From: Ectobacillus antri
GTDB taxonomy: Bacteria > Bacillota > Bacilli > Bacillales > Bacillaceae_G
Assembly: GCF_003852715.1 (NCBI RefSeq)
Contig: NZ_RIAV01000002.1
Coordinates: forward strand, 240,296-304,295
DNA length: 64,000 nt
Direction of reading: 5' to 3'
Shown here piece after piece: positions 55,130-63,275 of the stretch (positions are counted from its first letter, which is position 1; each line of letters opens with the position of its first letter). The notes under the pieces are model-generated. The model had not been told where the DNA came from. It saw only the letters and a program-made list of their open reading frames with translations, and did not search any database. Position numbers and translations under genes: made by a program.

Positions 55130-56074
55130 ATGCAAATTCACTGCTTACCATTACCGGTGCCGTTTGCAACGGAGACAGTTAATACCTACTTAATTAAAGG
55201 AGACGCGCTTACGTTAATTGATACAGGCACAAAAACAGAAGAAACGCGACAAGCTCTCGTTCATCAACTAGCGCAATTTGGTTATGAAATCAAGGATATT
55301 GAAACAGTAGTGTTAACCCATCATCATGCCGACCATAGTGGATTACTCGGCGAGTTCAGCGACAGAACAAATATAGTGGGACATCCGCTGAATGAGCCGT
55401 GGATTACGCAGAATGTCGCATTTATTCAAAAATATGAGCGTTTTTCTGCTTCGCTTGCAAGTGAACTTGGTGTTCCGGAAGCATTTATTGAAAAAGGTCT
55501 TTCGTTAACCAACACATTGAAGCTTGCATGTAAGCGTTCTTTAACTAGATCTGTATGCGAAGGAGATGAAATAGCAGAGTTACCTGGTTTTCGAGTCATT
55601 GAGACACCAGGTCATGCCTCTACTCATATCGCCCTGTACAGAGAGCAAGACGGACTTATGATCGGGGGAGATGTTTTGCTGGCGCGCATTTCATCAAATC
55701 CTTTGTTAGAACCTCCCTATGAGGGCGGAGAACGAGAAAAGCCGTTATTAGCATATAATCATTCATTGCGTCGCTTAGCGGAGATGCCAATTTCACGTAT
55801 TATGACAGGGCATGGTGAAGATGTAACCGAGGTGGAAAAGCTTGTGAGAGAGCGTCTTCAAAAACAACAAAAGCGCGCTGAGCAGGTGCTACAAATGATA
55901 AAGAAAAGACCGATGACAGCTTTTGAAGTGTGTCAGGCATTATTCCCTGGGATTTATCAAAAACAATTGGCACTTACTATCTCTGAAACAGTTGGTCAAT
56001 TGGACTTTTTAGAATATAATCAAAAAGTGAAAGTTGATTCAGTGTCCGGTGTATTGATTTATCAAAGTAGGTGA
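55130..56074 (+). CDS. yqjP: Metallo-beta-lactamase fold hydrolase YqjP
   Basis: 314 residues. Zinc motif H64-x-H66-x-D68-H69 in THHHADHSG, then TPGHASTHIALY and MIGGDVLL, and GHGEDV for the later ligands. A C-terminal winged-helix-like region (about 230-314) is typical of LACTB2/RbbA-like members. The substrate is unknown. yqjQ begins 5 bp later, so the two form an operon, possibly controlled through the palindrome upstream. Confidence 0.9.
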   Translation: MQIHCLPLPVPFATETVNTYLIKGDALTLIDTGTKTEETRQALVHQLAQFGYEIKDIETVVLTHHHADHSGLLGEFSDRTNIVGHPLNEPWITQNVAFIQKYERFSASLASELGVPEAFIEKGLSLTNTLKLACKRSLTRSVCEGDEIAELPGFRVIETPGHASTHIALYREQDGLMIGGDVLLARISSNPLLEPPYEGGEREKPLLAYNHSLRRLAEMPISRIMTGHGEDVTEVEKLVRERLQKQQKRAEQVLQMIKKRPMTAFEVCQALFPGIYQKQLALTISETVGQLDFLEYNQKVKVDSVSGVLIYQSR

Positions 56075-56079
56075 TGTGA

Positions 56080-56856
56080 ATGGAACTGAAAGGGAAAATA
56101 GCTGCTATTACCGGGGCATCAGGCGGTATTGGCGAACAATTGGCACGTTTGCTGGTGAAAGAAGGGGCTACTGTCGTACTGTTAGCAAGACGTGAAGAAG
56201 AGTTGATGCGGGTTCGTCAGGAAATTGGTTCAGCATGCTATGTTTACAAACTGGATGTTAGTGACGAGAAGATGGTAGCAGACGTATTCGCACGCATCTC
56301 ACAAGAAGTCGGAGACGTTGATATTCTTGTGAATAATGCAGGCTTTGGTATATTTAAAACATTTGAAGAAGCCTCTTTGCAAGAAGTAAAAGCGATGTTT
56401 AGTGTGAATGTGTTTGGTTTGGTAGCTTGTACAAAAGCAGTGTTGCCAGCGATGAAAAAACGAAGCAGTGGACATATTGTAAATATTGCCTCGCTTGCAG
56501 GTAAAATTGCGACACCAAAATCAAGTGCTTATTCCGCTACAAAGCACGCTGTTCTTGCTTTCTCAAATAGCCTGCGCATGGAGTTGGCTATCTCAGGCAT
56601 TTACGTGACAGCTGTTAATCCAGGACCAATTCGTACGGACTTCTTTAATATAGCTGATAAATCCGGTACCTATGTGAAAAGTGTAGAACGATATATGTTA
56701 CGACCGGAATATGTAGCTGCTTGTATTGTAAAAGCGATTAAAAGAAATAAACGTGAAATCAATTTGCCGCGCTGGATGAGTGTAGGACCACTTATGTTTG
56801 CGTTATTGCCACGTGTGTTTGAAAAGTTGGCAGGAACGGCTCTAAACAAGAAATAA
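56080..56856 (+). CDS. yqjQ: Short-chain dehydrogenase YqjQ
   Basis: 258 residues of the classical SDR family: cofactor motif TGASGGIG (11-18), NNAG, catalytic serine in NIASLAG, and Y151/K155 in AYSATKHA. The substrate is unknown. A C-terminal hydrophobic patch (GPLMFALLPRVFEKLAG) suggests membrane association. It shares an operon with yqjP. Confidence 0.92.
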   Translation: MELKGKIAAITGASGGIGEQLARLLVKEGATVVLLARREEELMRVRQEIGSACYVYKLDVSDEKMVADVFARISQEVGDVDILVNNAGFGIFKTFEEASLQEVKAMFSVNVFGLVACTKAVLPAMKKRSSGHIVNIASLAGKIATPKSSAYSATKHAVLAFSNSLRMELAISGIYVTAVNPGPIRTDFFNIADKSGTYVKSVERYMLRPEYVAACIVKAIKRNKREINLPRWMSVGPLMFALLPRVFEKLAGTALNKK

Positions 56857-56862
56857 TTATAC

Positions 56863-56898
56863 AAAAGACTGAGATGCTTTTTGTCTCAGTCTTTTTAT
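56863..56898. terminator. Terminator between convergent yqjQ and the 57-kb small gene
   Basis: AAAAGACTGAGA (56863-56874) and TCTCAGTCTTTT (56884-56895), perfect 12-bp arms with A and T flanks, usable from both sides. Confidence 0.9.
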
Positions 56899-57080
56899 TT
56901 TGTTAAAAATTCATATACAGCATCTTCAATCAGTTCGTGTAGATTATCACCGGTCTGCTGATATTCCTTCCAAACCTGCTTTGCTAATGTAGCACATTCT
57001 TCTTCCGACAAAGCATCTTCCTCACAATGATACTGATAAAAGCGCGCTTGTATCATCTTATATAGCAGCAACATATTCAT
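56895..57080 (-). CDS. Small acidic protein, YqzH-like
   Basis: 61 residues from ATG 57080 (AAGGAG 7 bases upstream). The longer frame from 57116 has no ribosome site. It has a basic helix at the start and an acidic body with SEEECATLAKQVWKEY and LHELIEDAVYEFL. The position after yqjQ and this ending recall the YqzH family of B. subtilis; the assignment is from memory and tentative. Function unknown. Confidence 0.6.
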   Translation of the reverse strand: MNMLLLYKMIQARFYQYHCEEDALSEEECATLAKQVWKEYQQTGDNLHELIEDAVYEFLTK

Positions 57081-57277
57081 ATGTAAACTCCTTGTATATG
57101 CTATGAAACCAAACATCTGGTTATATCAATCGGGCATAGGCATACATATAGATTATGTACAACCTGTATAAATCTAGATACTATTCCCTATCGTAGGTGA
57201 TTGTAACATACATGTAAAGAGATAACAATGCATGGATGACATGAATTTTTTTAGGTTAAAAATTTATAAATATTTAA

Positions 57278-57306
57278 TTGACTTAATAAATATACAATAA
57301 TATAAT
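57278..57306 (+). promoter_or_regulatory. Sigma-A promoter of argCJBDF with ArgR-box-like sequence
   Basis: TTGACT (57278-57283) and TATAAT (57301-57306) are separated by exactly 17 bp. Inside the spacer, TTAATAAATATACAA resembles the Bacillus arginine box (CATGAATAAAAATTCAAG), with 12 of 18 matches over 57281-57298. An upstream CATGAAT (57239-57245) matches the first half of a second box. AhrC at 18 kb is the expected repressor. Confidence 0.75.
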
Positions 57307-57340
57307 CAGAATTAAATTTCGTTTGAAGCGGAGGTACGTG

Positions 57341-58366
57341 ATGAAAACAGCTATTATTGGAGCAACCGGATACGGGGGACTAGAGCTTATACGCCTGCTA
57401 CAAAATCATCCTTACTTGGAAGTAGTATCATTACATGCATCTTCTGCAAACAGTGAACCTCTGTTTCGTCAATATCCGCACTTGCAGCATATTCTAGATA
57501 AAAATATAGAAGATATTCATACAGAACACATTGCTTCTAAGGCAGAACTTGTATTTTTAGCAACGCCTCCTGGAGTAGCCAGATCTATTGCACCGCGCCT
57601 GCTAGCACATGGAATGAGAGTGATAGATTTATCAGGTGACTTTCGTCTTCGCGATCGACATACATATGAAACGTGGTACAAGCGCGAAGGAGGAGACGAA
57701 CTGCATGGCGCAGTGTATGGATTATCAGAATGGCAACGAGATGCAATTGCTAAGGCACAATTCATTTCTAATCCCGGTTGCTATGCAACAGCGACTTTGT
57801 TAGCAGCCGCTCCTTTAATGAAGGAAGGATTGGCTGATTCGTTAATTGTAGATGCTAAATCGGGCGTTTCTGGTGCGGGAAAATCACCGACTACTATGAC
57901 GCATTTTCCAGAGATACAAGACAATATGAAAATATATAAAGTGAACGAGCATCAGCATATTCCAGAAATCGAACAGATGCTTCTGGAGTGGAACGAGGAA
58001 GCAAAACCCATTACATTTAGTACCCATCTTGTGCCTATTACAAGAGGTATTATGGTGACGATGTATGCACAATCTAAGCGGGAAGTTACAGCTCATTTTT
58101 TACAAGATTTATATAAACAAAGTTATGAAGAGTCGTCTTTTGTTAGAATTCGAGAAATAGGAATATATCCATCTCCCAAAGAAGTATGTGGTTCTAATTA
58201 TTGTGATATCGGTGTTACATACGATGAACGAACCGGCCGCATTACAGTTGTAGCTGTTATTGATAATTTAATGAAGGGTGCTGCCGGGCAGGCGGTGCAA
58301 AATGCAAATTTATCACTGGGGCTAGATGAGCAAGTAGGTATTAGATTTGTGCCCATGTATCCGTAA
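57341..58366 (+). CDS. argC: N-acetyl-gamma-glutamyl-phosphate reductase
   Basis: Third step of arginine synthesis. 341 residues from ATG 57341, with GGAGG 6 bases upstream; the TTG at 57323 is rejected. NADP motif GATGYGGLELIRLL (7-20) and nucleophile C147 in SNPGCYATA. First gene of the arg operon. Its stop is 13 bp before argJ. Confidence 0.97.
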   Translation: MKTAIIGATGYGGLELIRLLQNHPYLEVVSLHASSANSEPLFRQYPHLQHILDKNIEDIHTEHIASKAELVFLATPPGVARSIAPRLLAHGMRVIDLSGDFRLRDRHTYETWYKREGGDELHGAVYGLSEWQRDAIAKAQFISNPGCYATATLLAAAPLMKEGLADSLIVDAKSGVSGAGKSPTTMTHFPEIQDNMKIYKVNEHQHIPEIEQMLLEWNEEAKPITFSTHLVPITRGIMVTMYAQSKREVTAHFLQDLYKQSYEESSFVRIREIGIYPSPKEVCGSNYCDIGVTYDERTGRITVVAVIDNLMKGAAGQAVQNANLSLGLDEQVGIRFVPMYP

Positions 58367-58379
58367 AGGAGGAAAAGAG

Positions 58380-59600
58380 ATGATCGGTTTAACGGTAAAC
58401 ATAGTAACAGAGGGTTCTGTTATAACACCAAAGGGATTTCAAGCAACCGGTGTACATGCAGGTATTAGAAAGGTACGTAAAGATTTGGGGCTGATTTATT
58501 GCGATGTGCCGGCTAGTTGCGCAGCGGTATATACACAAAGTCATTTTCAAGCAGCACCTCTTAGAGTGACGCAGCAAAGCATTGCAGTTGCACATAAGCT
58601 ACAGGCTATTGTTGTAAATAGTGGTAATGCCAACGCTTGTACAGGTGCACAAGGGGAAAAAGATGCTTATGAGATGCGATCATTGACTGCTAAGCATTGT
58701 GGTGTTGCGGAACATTTAGTAGCAGTTGCCTCAACTGGGGTAATCGGTGAAGTGCTGCCGATGGAAAAGATTAGAACGGGGATTGGGCAGTTAATGCCAA
58801 CGAGTGCTGTAGAGCAAGCTGATTCCTTCTATGAAGCGATTTTGACGACTGATCTTGTGACCAAGCGTGCGTGTTATCAAACAGTGATAGATGGTAAGAC
58901 AATTACAGTAGGAGGAGCGGCAAAAGGATCGGGTATGATTCATCCAAACATGGCTACAATGCTTGCGTTTATTACAACAGATGCGGTCATTGAAAGTGAT
59001 GTATTACAAAGAGCATTATCGAGCATTACAAATTGTACATTTAATCAAATTACGGTAGACGGAGAGACTTCTACAAATGACATGGTAATTGTTATGGCAA
59101 GTGGCTTAGCGGGTAATGATTCCTTGCACGAAGCGCATGTGGATTGGCCACATTTTTATGAAGCGTTAAAAGAAGTATGTGAATCGCTAGCAAAGCAAAT
59201 CGCAAAAGATGGTGAAGGAGCTACAAAATTAATTGAAGTAAATGTGAAGGGAGCGGTGTCCACACAAGATGCTCAAATTGCCGCCAAAAAGATTGTTGGT
59301 TCAGCCTTAGTAAAAACGGCTGTGTATGGTGAAGATGCGAACTGGGGAAGAATTATTGGTGCGCTTGGTCATAGTGAGATTGTATTAAATCCGGCCAATA
59401 TCGATATATATATAGGAGAATTTTGTGTGTTAAAGCAAAGTGAACCACAAGTGTTTTCTGAAGAAGCTGCAGCAAGATATTTAGCAGGAGATACCATCGT
59501 TATTTATGTTGATTTGCATATGGGAGCAGCCAATGGTACGGCTTGGGGCTGTGATTTAAGTTACGATTATGTAAAGATTAACGCTAGTTACCGTACGTAA
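58380..59600 (+). CDS. argJ: Bifunctional glutamate N-acetyltransferase/ornithine acetyltransferase
   Basis: Recycles the acetyl group from acetylornithine to glutamate. 406 residues from ATG 58380, with AAAGGAGG upstream. The autocleavage site that separates alpha and beta chains is ahead of T193 in HPNMA-TMLAF. GEDANWGRIIGA near the end is conserved. The presence of argJ means that the acetyl cycle is used instead of ArgE. Confidence 0.96.
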   Translation: MIGLTVNIVTEGSVITPKGFQATGVHAGIRKVRKDLGLIYCDVPASCAAVYTQSHFQAAPLRVTQQSIAVAHKLQAIVVNSGNANACTGAQGEKDAYEMRSLTAKHCGVAEHLVAVASTGVIGEVLPMEKIRTGIGQLMPTSAVEQADSFYEAILTTDLVTKRACYQTVIDGKTITVGGAAKGSGMIHPNMATMLAFITTDAVIESDVLQRALSSITNCTFNQITVDGETSTNDMVIVMASGLAGNDSLHEAHVDWPHFYEALKEVCESLAKQIAKDGEGATKLIEVNVKGAVSTQDAQIAAKKIVGSALVKTAVYGEDANWGRIIGALGHSEIVLNPANIDIYIGEFCVLKQSEPQVFSEEAAARYLAGDTIVIYVDLHMGAANGTAWGCDLSYDYVKINASYRT

Positions 59601-59612
59601 GGAGGAGAGAGT

Positions 59613-60374
59613 TTGAAGGATATTATTGTAATAAAATGCGGCGGCAGTATACTTTCTCGTTTATCAGAAACATTTTTTAGCAGTATAAAAGAATTACAGA
59701 AAACATGTGATGTTGTTATTGTACATGGAGGTGGACCGGAAATAGATGCGATGCTAAAAAAGCTGGGTATTGCTGTACATAAAAAAGCCGGTTTACGCGT
59801 AACAACTGCAGAAGTTTTAGAAGTCGTACAAATGCAGCTTTGCGGTACTGTAAATAAAAATCTAGTAGCAACTTGCTCTGCATACGGCTTGCAAGCAGTG
59901 GGGTTATCTGGATGTGATGGAAATCTTCTGATTGCTGAGCCCGTTGAAGAGCTTGGTTTTGTTGGAGAAGTAGAGGGTGTGAATCGAAAACTAATTCATC
60001 ATCTATTGCAACAAGGATTTGTGCCAATCATTGCGCCAATTGGTATGAAAGATGGGCAGTTATACAACATTAACGGGGATACCGCTGCAGCTGCAGTAGC
60101 AGCTGCTTTACAAGCACGACAATTATTATTCGTGACTGATGTACCCGGAATTTTATATCAAAACCGTCTTGTGCGAGAAGCAGAAGAAACGTATGTGCTG
60201 GAATTGATTGAGGCAGGTGTCATTACAGGCGGCATGATTCCGAAAGTGCAGGCTGCACTTGCAGCTTTGAATTGTGTTGATGAGGTGATAATTATTAATG
60301 GTTTACAAAACTTTATAGATGAAGCAGGTTATATAACTGGGACAAAAATTATTAAAAAAGTAGGTGTAAAGTAA
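59613..60374 (+). CDS. argB: Acetylglutamate kinase
   Basis: Phosphorylates N-acetylglutamate. 253 residues starting with TTG 59613 behind AAGGAGGAG. KCGGSIL near the start, [11 protein letters not shown] and [12 protein letters not shown] bind ATP and substrate; ITGGMIPKV is near the end. The last base overlaps the argD ATG. It lacks the N-terminal helix of the arginine-inhibited hexameric kinases. Confidence 0.96.
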   Translation: MKDIIVIKCGGSILSRLSETFFSSIKELQKTCDVVIVHGGGPEIDAMLKKLGIAVHKKAGLRVTTAEVLEVVQMQLCGTVNKNLVATCSAYGLQAVGLSGCDGNLLIAEPVEELGFVGEVEGVNRKLIHHLLQQGFVPIIAPIGMKDGQLYNINGDTAAAAVAAALQARQLLFVTDVPGILYQNRLVREAEETYVLELIEAGVITGGMIPKVQAALAALNCVDEVIIINGLQNFIDEAGYITGTKIIKKVGVK

Positions 60375-61525
60375 TGACTTTATTTCCAACATATGCACGT
60401 CGAAACCTTGAGATTATAGAAGCAAACGGTACGATTGTTCGCGATGCTAAAGGTAAGACATATTTAGATTTTGTGTCAGGAATTGCGGTATGCAATTTGG
60501 GTCATTGTCATCCAGCTGTGAAAAGTGCAATACAAGAGCAACTTCAGAAGGTGTGGCATGTGTCCAATTTGTTTCAAAATACGTTGCAAGAAGAAGTGGC
60601 GGAGCTTCTTGTTTCTAAAAGCGTCGGTTCATATGCATTTTTTTGTAATAGCGGTGCGGAAGCAAACGAAGCAGCAATTAAACTAGCGCGTAAGTATACA
60701 GGGCGAACAAAAATTGTGACATTTCGTCAATCATTTCATGGCCGCACCTTTGCAACGATGAGTGCAACTGGTCAAGAGAAAATTCAAGAAGGATACGGCC
60801 CTATGTTGGAAACATTTGTATATGCACCTTTTAATGATATAGATGCCCTCCAGAATGTTGTGGATGATGATACCGCAGCTGTACTTGTTGAAGTTGTGCA
60901 GGGTGAGGGGGGGATAATGGTTGCGGATATCGCTTTTTTACAAGCGATAGAGACACTTTGTAAAAAACACAATGCGCTGTTTATGGTAGATGAAGTACAG
61001 ACTGGGATAGGACGTACAGGAAAAGCTTTTGCCTATGAGCATGCCGCTGTTGCACCGGATATTATTACAGTGGCGAAAGCATTGGGGAACGGAATACCTG
61101 TAGGTGCGATGATCGGAAAACAAAAGCTCGTGACAGCATTTGGACCTGGTTCTCATGGTTCTACGTTTGGCGGTAATATGATTGCAATGGCAGCGGCGAA
61201 GGCTGTAATGGAAGTGGTATTTCAAGATGGCTTTTTAGAAGATGTGGCAAAGAAGGGACTGTATTTTTCCTCCTTGCTACACAAGAAATTACAAAATATC
61301 CCTGGAATTGTGGAAGTGCGTGGACAGGGTTTAATGATTGGTATTGTATGTGAAGAAGCAGTCAATAGCATAATCGAGCAAGCGCAGGAGAAAGGTTTGT
61401 TGGTGTTACAGGCAGGACAAAATGTGCTGCGATTACTACCGCCTCTAACTGTTACCATAGACGAATTAGAACAAGCCGCTCTTATTCTAGAGCGTGTGTT
61501 TCAAGCAGCACTATGTACAAAATAA
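60374..61525 (+). CDS. argD: Acetylornithine aminotransferase
   Basis: PLP enzyme of class III, 383 residues. PLP lysine K235 in [27 protein letters not shown] and VQTGIGRTG are the class signatures. Overlaps argB by one base (TAATG). It is followed by argF after 12 bp, whereas B. subtilis has carAB in between. Confidence 0.96.
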   Translation: MTLFPTYARRNLEIIEANGTIVRDAKGKTYLDFVSGIAVCNLGHCHPAVKSAIQEQLQKVWHVSNLFQNTLQEEVAELLVSKSVGSYAFFCNSGAEANEAAIKLARKYTGRTKIVTFRQSFHGRTFATMSATGQEKIQEGYGPMLETFVYAPFNDIDALQNVVDDDTAAVLVEVVQGEGGIMVADIAFLQAIETLCKKHNALFMVDEVQTGIGRTGKAFAYEHAAVAPDIITVAKALGNGIPVGAMIGKQKLVTAFGPGSHGSTFGGNMIAMAAAKAVMEVVFQDGFLEDVAKKGLYFSSLLHKKLQNIPGIVEVRGQGLMIGIVCEEAVNSIIEQAQEKGLLVLQAGQNVLRLLPPLTVTIDELEQAALILERVFQAALCTK

Positions 61526-61537
61526 GGAGGTTATGAT

Positions 61538-62482
61538 ATGTTGCAATCTCTTTCAAATATACAGAGAAAAGATGTACTGTCATTAGAAGAAATGAGCTCT
61601 TTAGAGGTAAAGGAGTTAATTCAATATGCAATAACCTTAAAAACGCAACATCAGCGTGGGCAGAATGTCCCTCTTTTAGCAGGTAAAATACTTGGTATGA
61701 TTTTTGATAAACATTCAACGCGTACGCGTGTATCGTTTGAAGCTGGCATGGTGCAGCTTGGTGGCCATGGTATGTTTTTAAACGGAAAAGAGTTGCAACT
61801 TGGCCGCGGTGAAAGTATCGAAGACACTGCTAAAGTATTATCACAGTATGTAGATGCCATTATGATTCGTACATTTAGTCATGATACAGTGGTTACATTA
61901 GCTAAGTATGCAACTGTGCCTGTTATTAACGGTTTGACAGATGACCATCATCCCTGCCAGGCGCTGGCTGATTTAATGACAATATATGAAGTGAAAGGGA
62001 CATTTAAAGATGTGAAACTCGCATATGTGGGAGACGGCAATAATGTATGTCATTCACTAATGCTTGCTTGTGCAAAGGTTGGGATGCATATTGCGATAGC
62101 TTGTCCGGCTGGGCATTTACCGAAGCACGCAATTATCCAATCTGCTCAAAGTATTGCGGCTTCGACAGGAGGGATAGTTGAAGTGCATCATGATCCTCAT
62201 TTGGCTGTTCAAGATGCTGATTTCATTTATACAGATGTCTGGACCAGTATGGGGCAAGAAGAAGAGTCGGCTGAACGCTTAGCTACGTTTCAACCGTATC
62301 AAGTCAATGAAGAATTAACGCAACATGCAAGTGAGACGTATCATTTTTTACACTGCTTGCCTGCACATCGCGGAGAAGAAGTAACTGCTGCTATCATTGA
62401 TGGACCGCACTCACTAGTATTTGAACAAGCTGGAAATCGTCTACATGCACAAAAGGCGTTGCTTGTTAGCTTACTGCAATAA
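61538..62482 (+). CDS. argF: Ornithine carbamoyltransferase
   Basis: Makes citrulline from ornithine and carbamoyl phosphate. 314 residues: carbamoyl-phosphate motif S60-T-R-T-R64, [12 protein letters not shown], the ornithine site around [10 protein letters not shown], and [17 protein letters not shown] ribosome site. Last gene of the operon. argG and argH are not in the window. Confidence 0.97.
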   Translation: MLQSLSNIQRKDVLSLEEMSSLEVKELIQYAITLKTQHQRGQNVPLLAGKILGMIFDKHSTRTRVSFEAGMVQLGGHGMFLNGKELQLGRGESIEDTAKVLSQYVDAIMIRTFSHDTVVTLAKYATVPVINGLTDDHHPCQALADLMTIYEVKGTFKDVKLAYVGDGNNVCHSLMLACAKVGMHIAIACPAGHLPKHAIIQSAQSIAASTGGIVEVHHDPHLAVQDADFIYTDVWTSMGQEEESAERLATFQPYQVNEELTQHASETYHFLHCLPAHRGEEVTAAIIDGPHSLVFEQAGNRLHAQKALLVSLLQ

Positions 62483-62488
62483 GTAAGA

Positions 62489-62518
62489 AAGGTATCTCGT
62501 AACTTTTGAGATATCTTA
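62489..62518 (+). terminator. Hairpin after argF
   Basis: AAGGTATCTC and GAGATATCTT (about 62489-62498 and 62507-62516) form a stem around GTAACTTTT, but no T run follows. A weak terminator or 3' stabiliser. Confidence 0.5.
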
Positions 62519-62524
62519 CGTCAC

Positions 62525-62715
62525 AAAACTGTTCAGGCTGTAGGAAGATCGTGAACAAGTCTCTTTCTATGCAAACGCCTCTATGCACAAGCTGTGGTAA
62601 GATGTAAGAACGGCCCGCAAGGAAAGGCAAATGTCTATGAAGCAGGAAGCCCCCGTTTCAAGCGGAAAAGCCGATAGGTGAGGGGAGTTCGCCATAGCCT
62701 GCCAATTTGCTTGAG
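62525..62715 (+). mobile_element. Remnant 3' end of a TnpB-type IS200/IS605 element
   Basis: The stretch has the hallmarks of the right end of TnpB/IS1341-type elements: a GTAAGAACGGCCCGC block, GAAGCAGGAAGCCCCC, a folded middle, then GGTGAGGGGAGTTC. In active elements this part is the end of tnpB plus the scaffold of its omega RNA guide. No tnpB or tnpA frame precedes it (argF ends at 62482), so only about 190 bp are left. The CCCCC/GGGG arms can still pair. Identification is by remembered pattern, not by search. Confidence 0.65.
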
Positions 62716-62842
62716 AAGAGTCTATTCAAATGCTATAAAAATGTAGATAAGGTCTACATCTTACATAAACATAAAAAGTACAATCCAACATTTTCTTTCG
62801 ATAGACATAAGATAGCAGAAGAATATGTTAAGGAGGATGTTT

Positions 62843-63001
62843 ATGATAAGATATTGGCAACTTTACTATCCAATCTTATTTCCATCAACTTTGCATAATG
62901 CGCAAAGTTATAGGATGCGACAAATCATTGGATTAAGAGAACCATATTTACGAACGTGGCCGTATTCTAATGTATATTACGGTAATTATTTTGAGGCGTA
63001 G
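62843..63001 (+). CDS. Small tyrosine-rich protein, unknown
   Basis: 52 residues with AAGGAGGATG correctly placed before ATG 62843 and a clean terminator after the stop. Nine tyrosines, with W, R, P and N, and no membrane helix or signal peptide: MIRYWQLYYPILFP at the start and YSNVYYGNYFEA at the end. Such composition is seen in small spore-coat proteins, but this is only a similarity of composition. A longer overlapping frame from TTG 62707 has no ribosome site and was not used. Confidence 0.6.
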   Translation: MIRYWQLYYPILFPSTLHNAQSYRMRQIIGLREPYLRTWPYSNVYYGNYFEA

Positions 63002-63009
63002 ATATATTA

Positions 63010-63040
63010 AAAACCTTATTATGGAAATAAGGTTTTTTTG
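63010..63040 (+). terminator. Terminator of the 52-residue gene
   Basis: AAAACCTTATT (63010-63020) and AATAAGGTTTT (63026-63036) around ATGGA, followed by TTT. Confidence 0.9.
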
Positions 63041-63111
63041 TTTTTTTATTACGCAAAGAAACACTACACAGTTCAGTAAGTATGATTGTTAATGTACGTA
63101 CCTTAAAAAGA

Positions 63112-63184
63112 TATATAATTTTACAGAAAATTTATATAATTACAGAAAATTAAATTGACCTTAATAGACAAAATTCGCTAAAAT
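63112..63184 (+). promoter_or_regulatory. Promoter with upstream PhoP-box-like direct repeats
   Basis: TTGACC (63155-63160) and TAAAAT (63179-63184) are 18 bp apart. Just upstream, a direct repeat TATATAAT-ACAGAAAATT occurs twice (63112-63132 and 63133-63151). Within it TTTACA (63120) and TTTATA (63131) are 11 bp apart, like the 6-mers of Bacillus PhoP boxes; the third unit is out of register. Control by phosphate starvation would suit a nucleotidase gene. Confidence 0.45.
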
Positions 63185-63238
63185 ATAAGTTGAATCATTG
63201 GTTTTATTTGTAAAATTGATTTAATACAAAATTGCAAT

Positions 63239-63260
63239 AATAATGTATACATACATTATT
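63239..63260. promoter_or_regulatory. Palindrome in the leader of the nucleotidase gene
   Basis: AATAATGTAT and ATACATTATT are perfect 10-bp arms around AC. It lies between the promoter and the AAGGGGGA ribosome site, so it could be an operator or a small mRNA hairpin. Confidence 0.45.
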
Positions 63261-63275
63261 AAGGGGGAACACACG

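Noticed and set aside
57081..57116. Twelve-residue extension of the 57-kb reverse gene
   Set aside because: AAGGAG is placed for ATG 57080, not 57116.
62707..62898. 63-codon frame starting with TTG after the IS remnant
   Set aside because: No ribosome site; it overlaps in another frame the 52-residue gene that has an excellent site and terminator.
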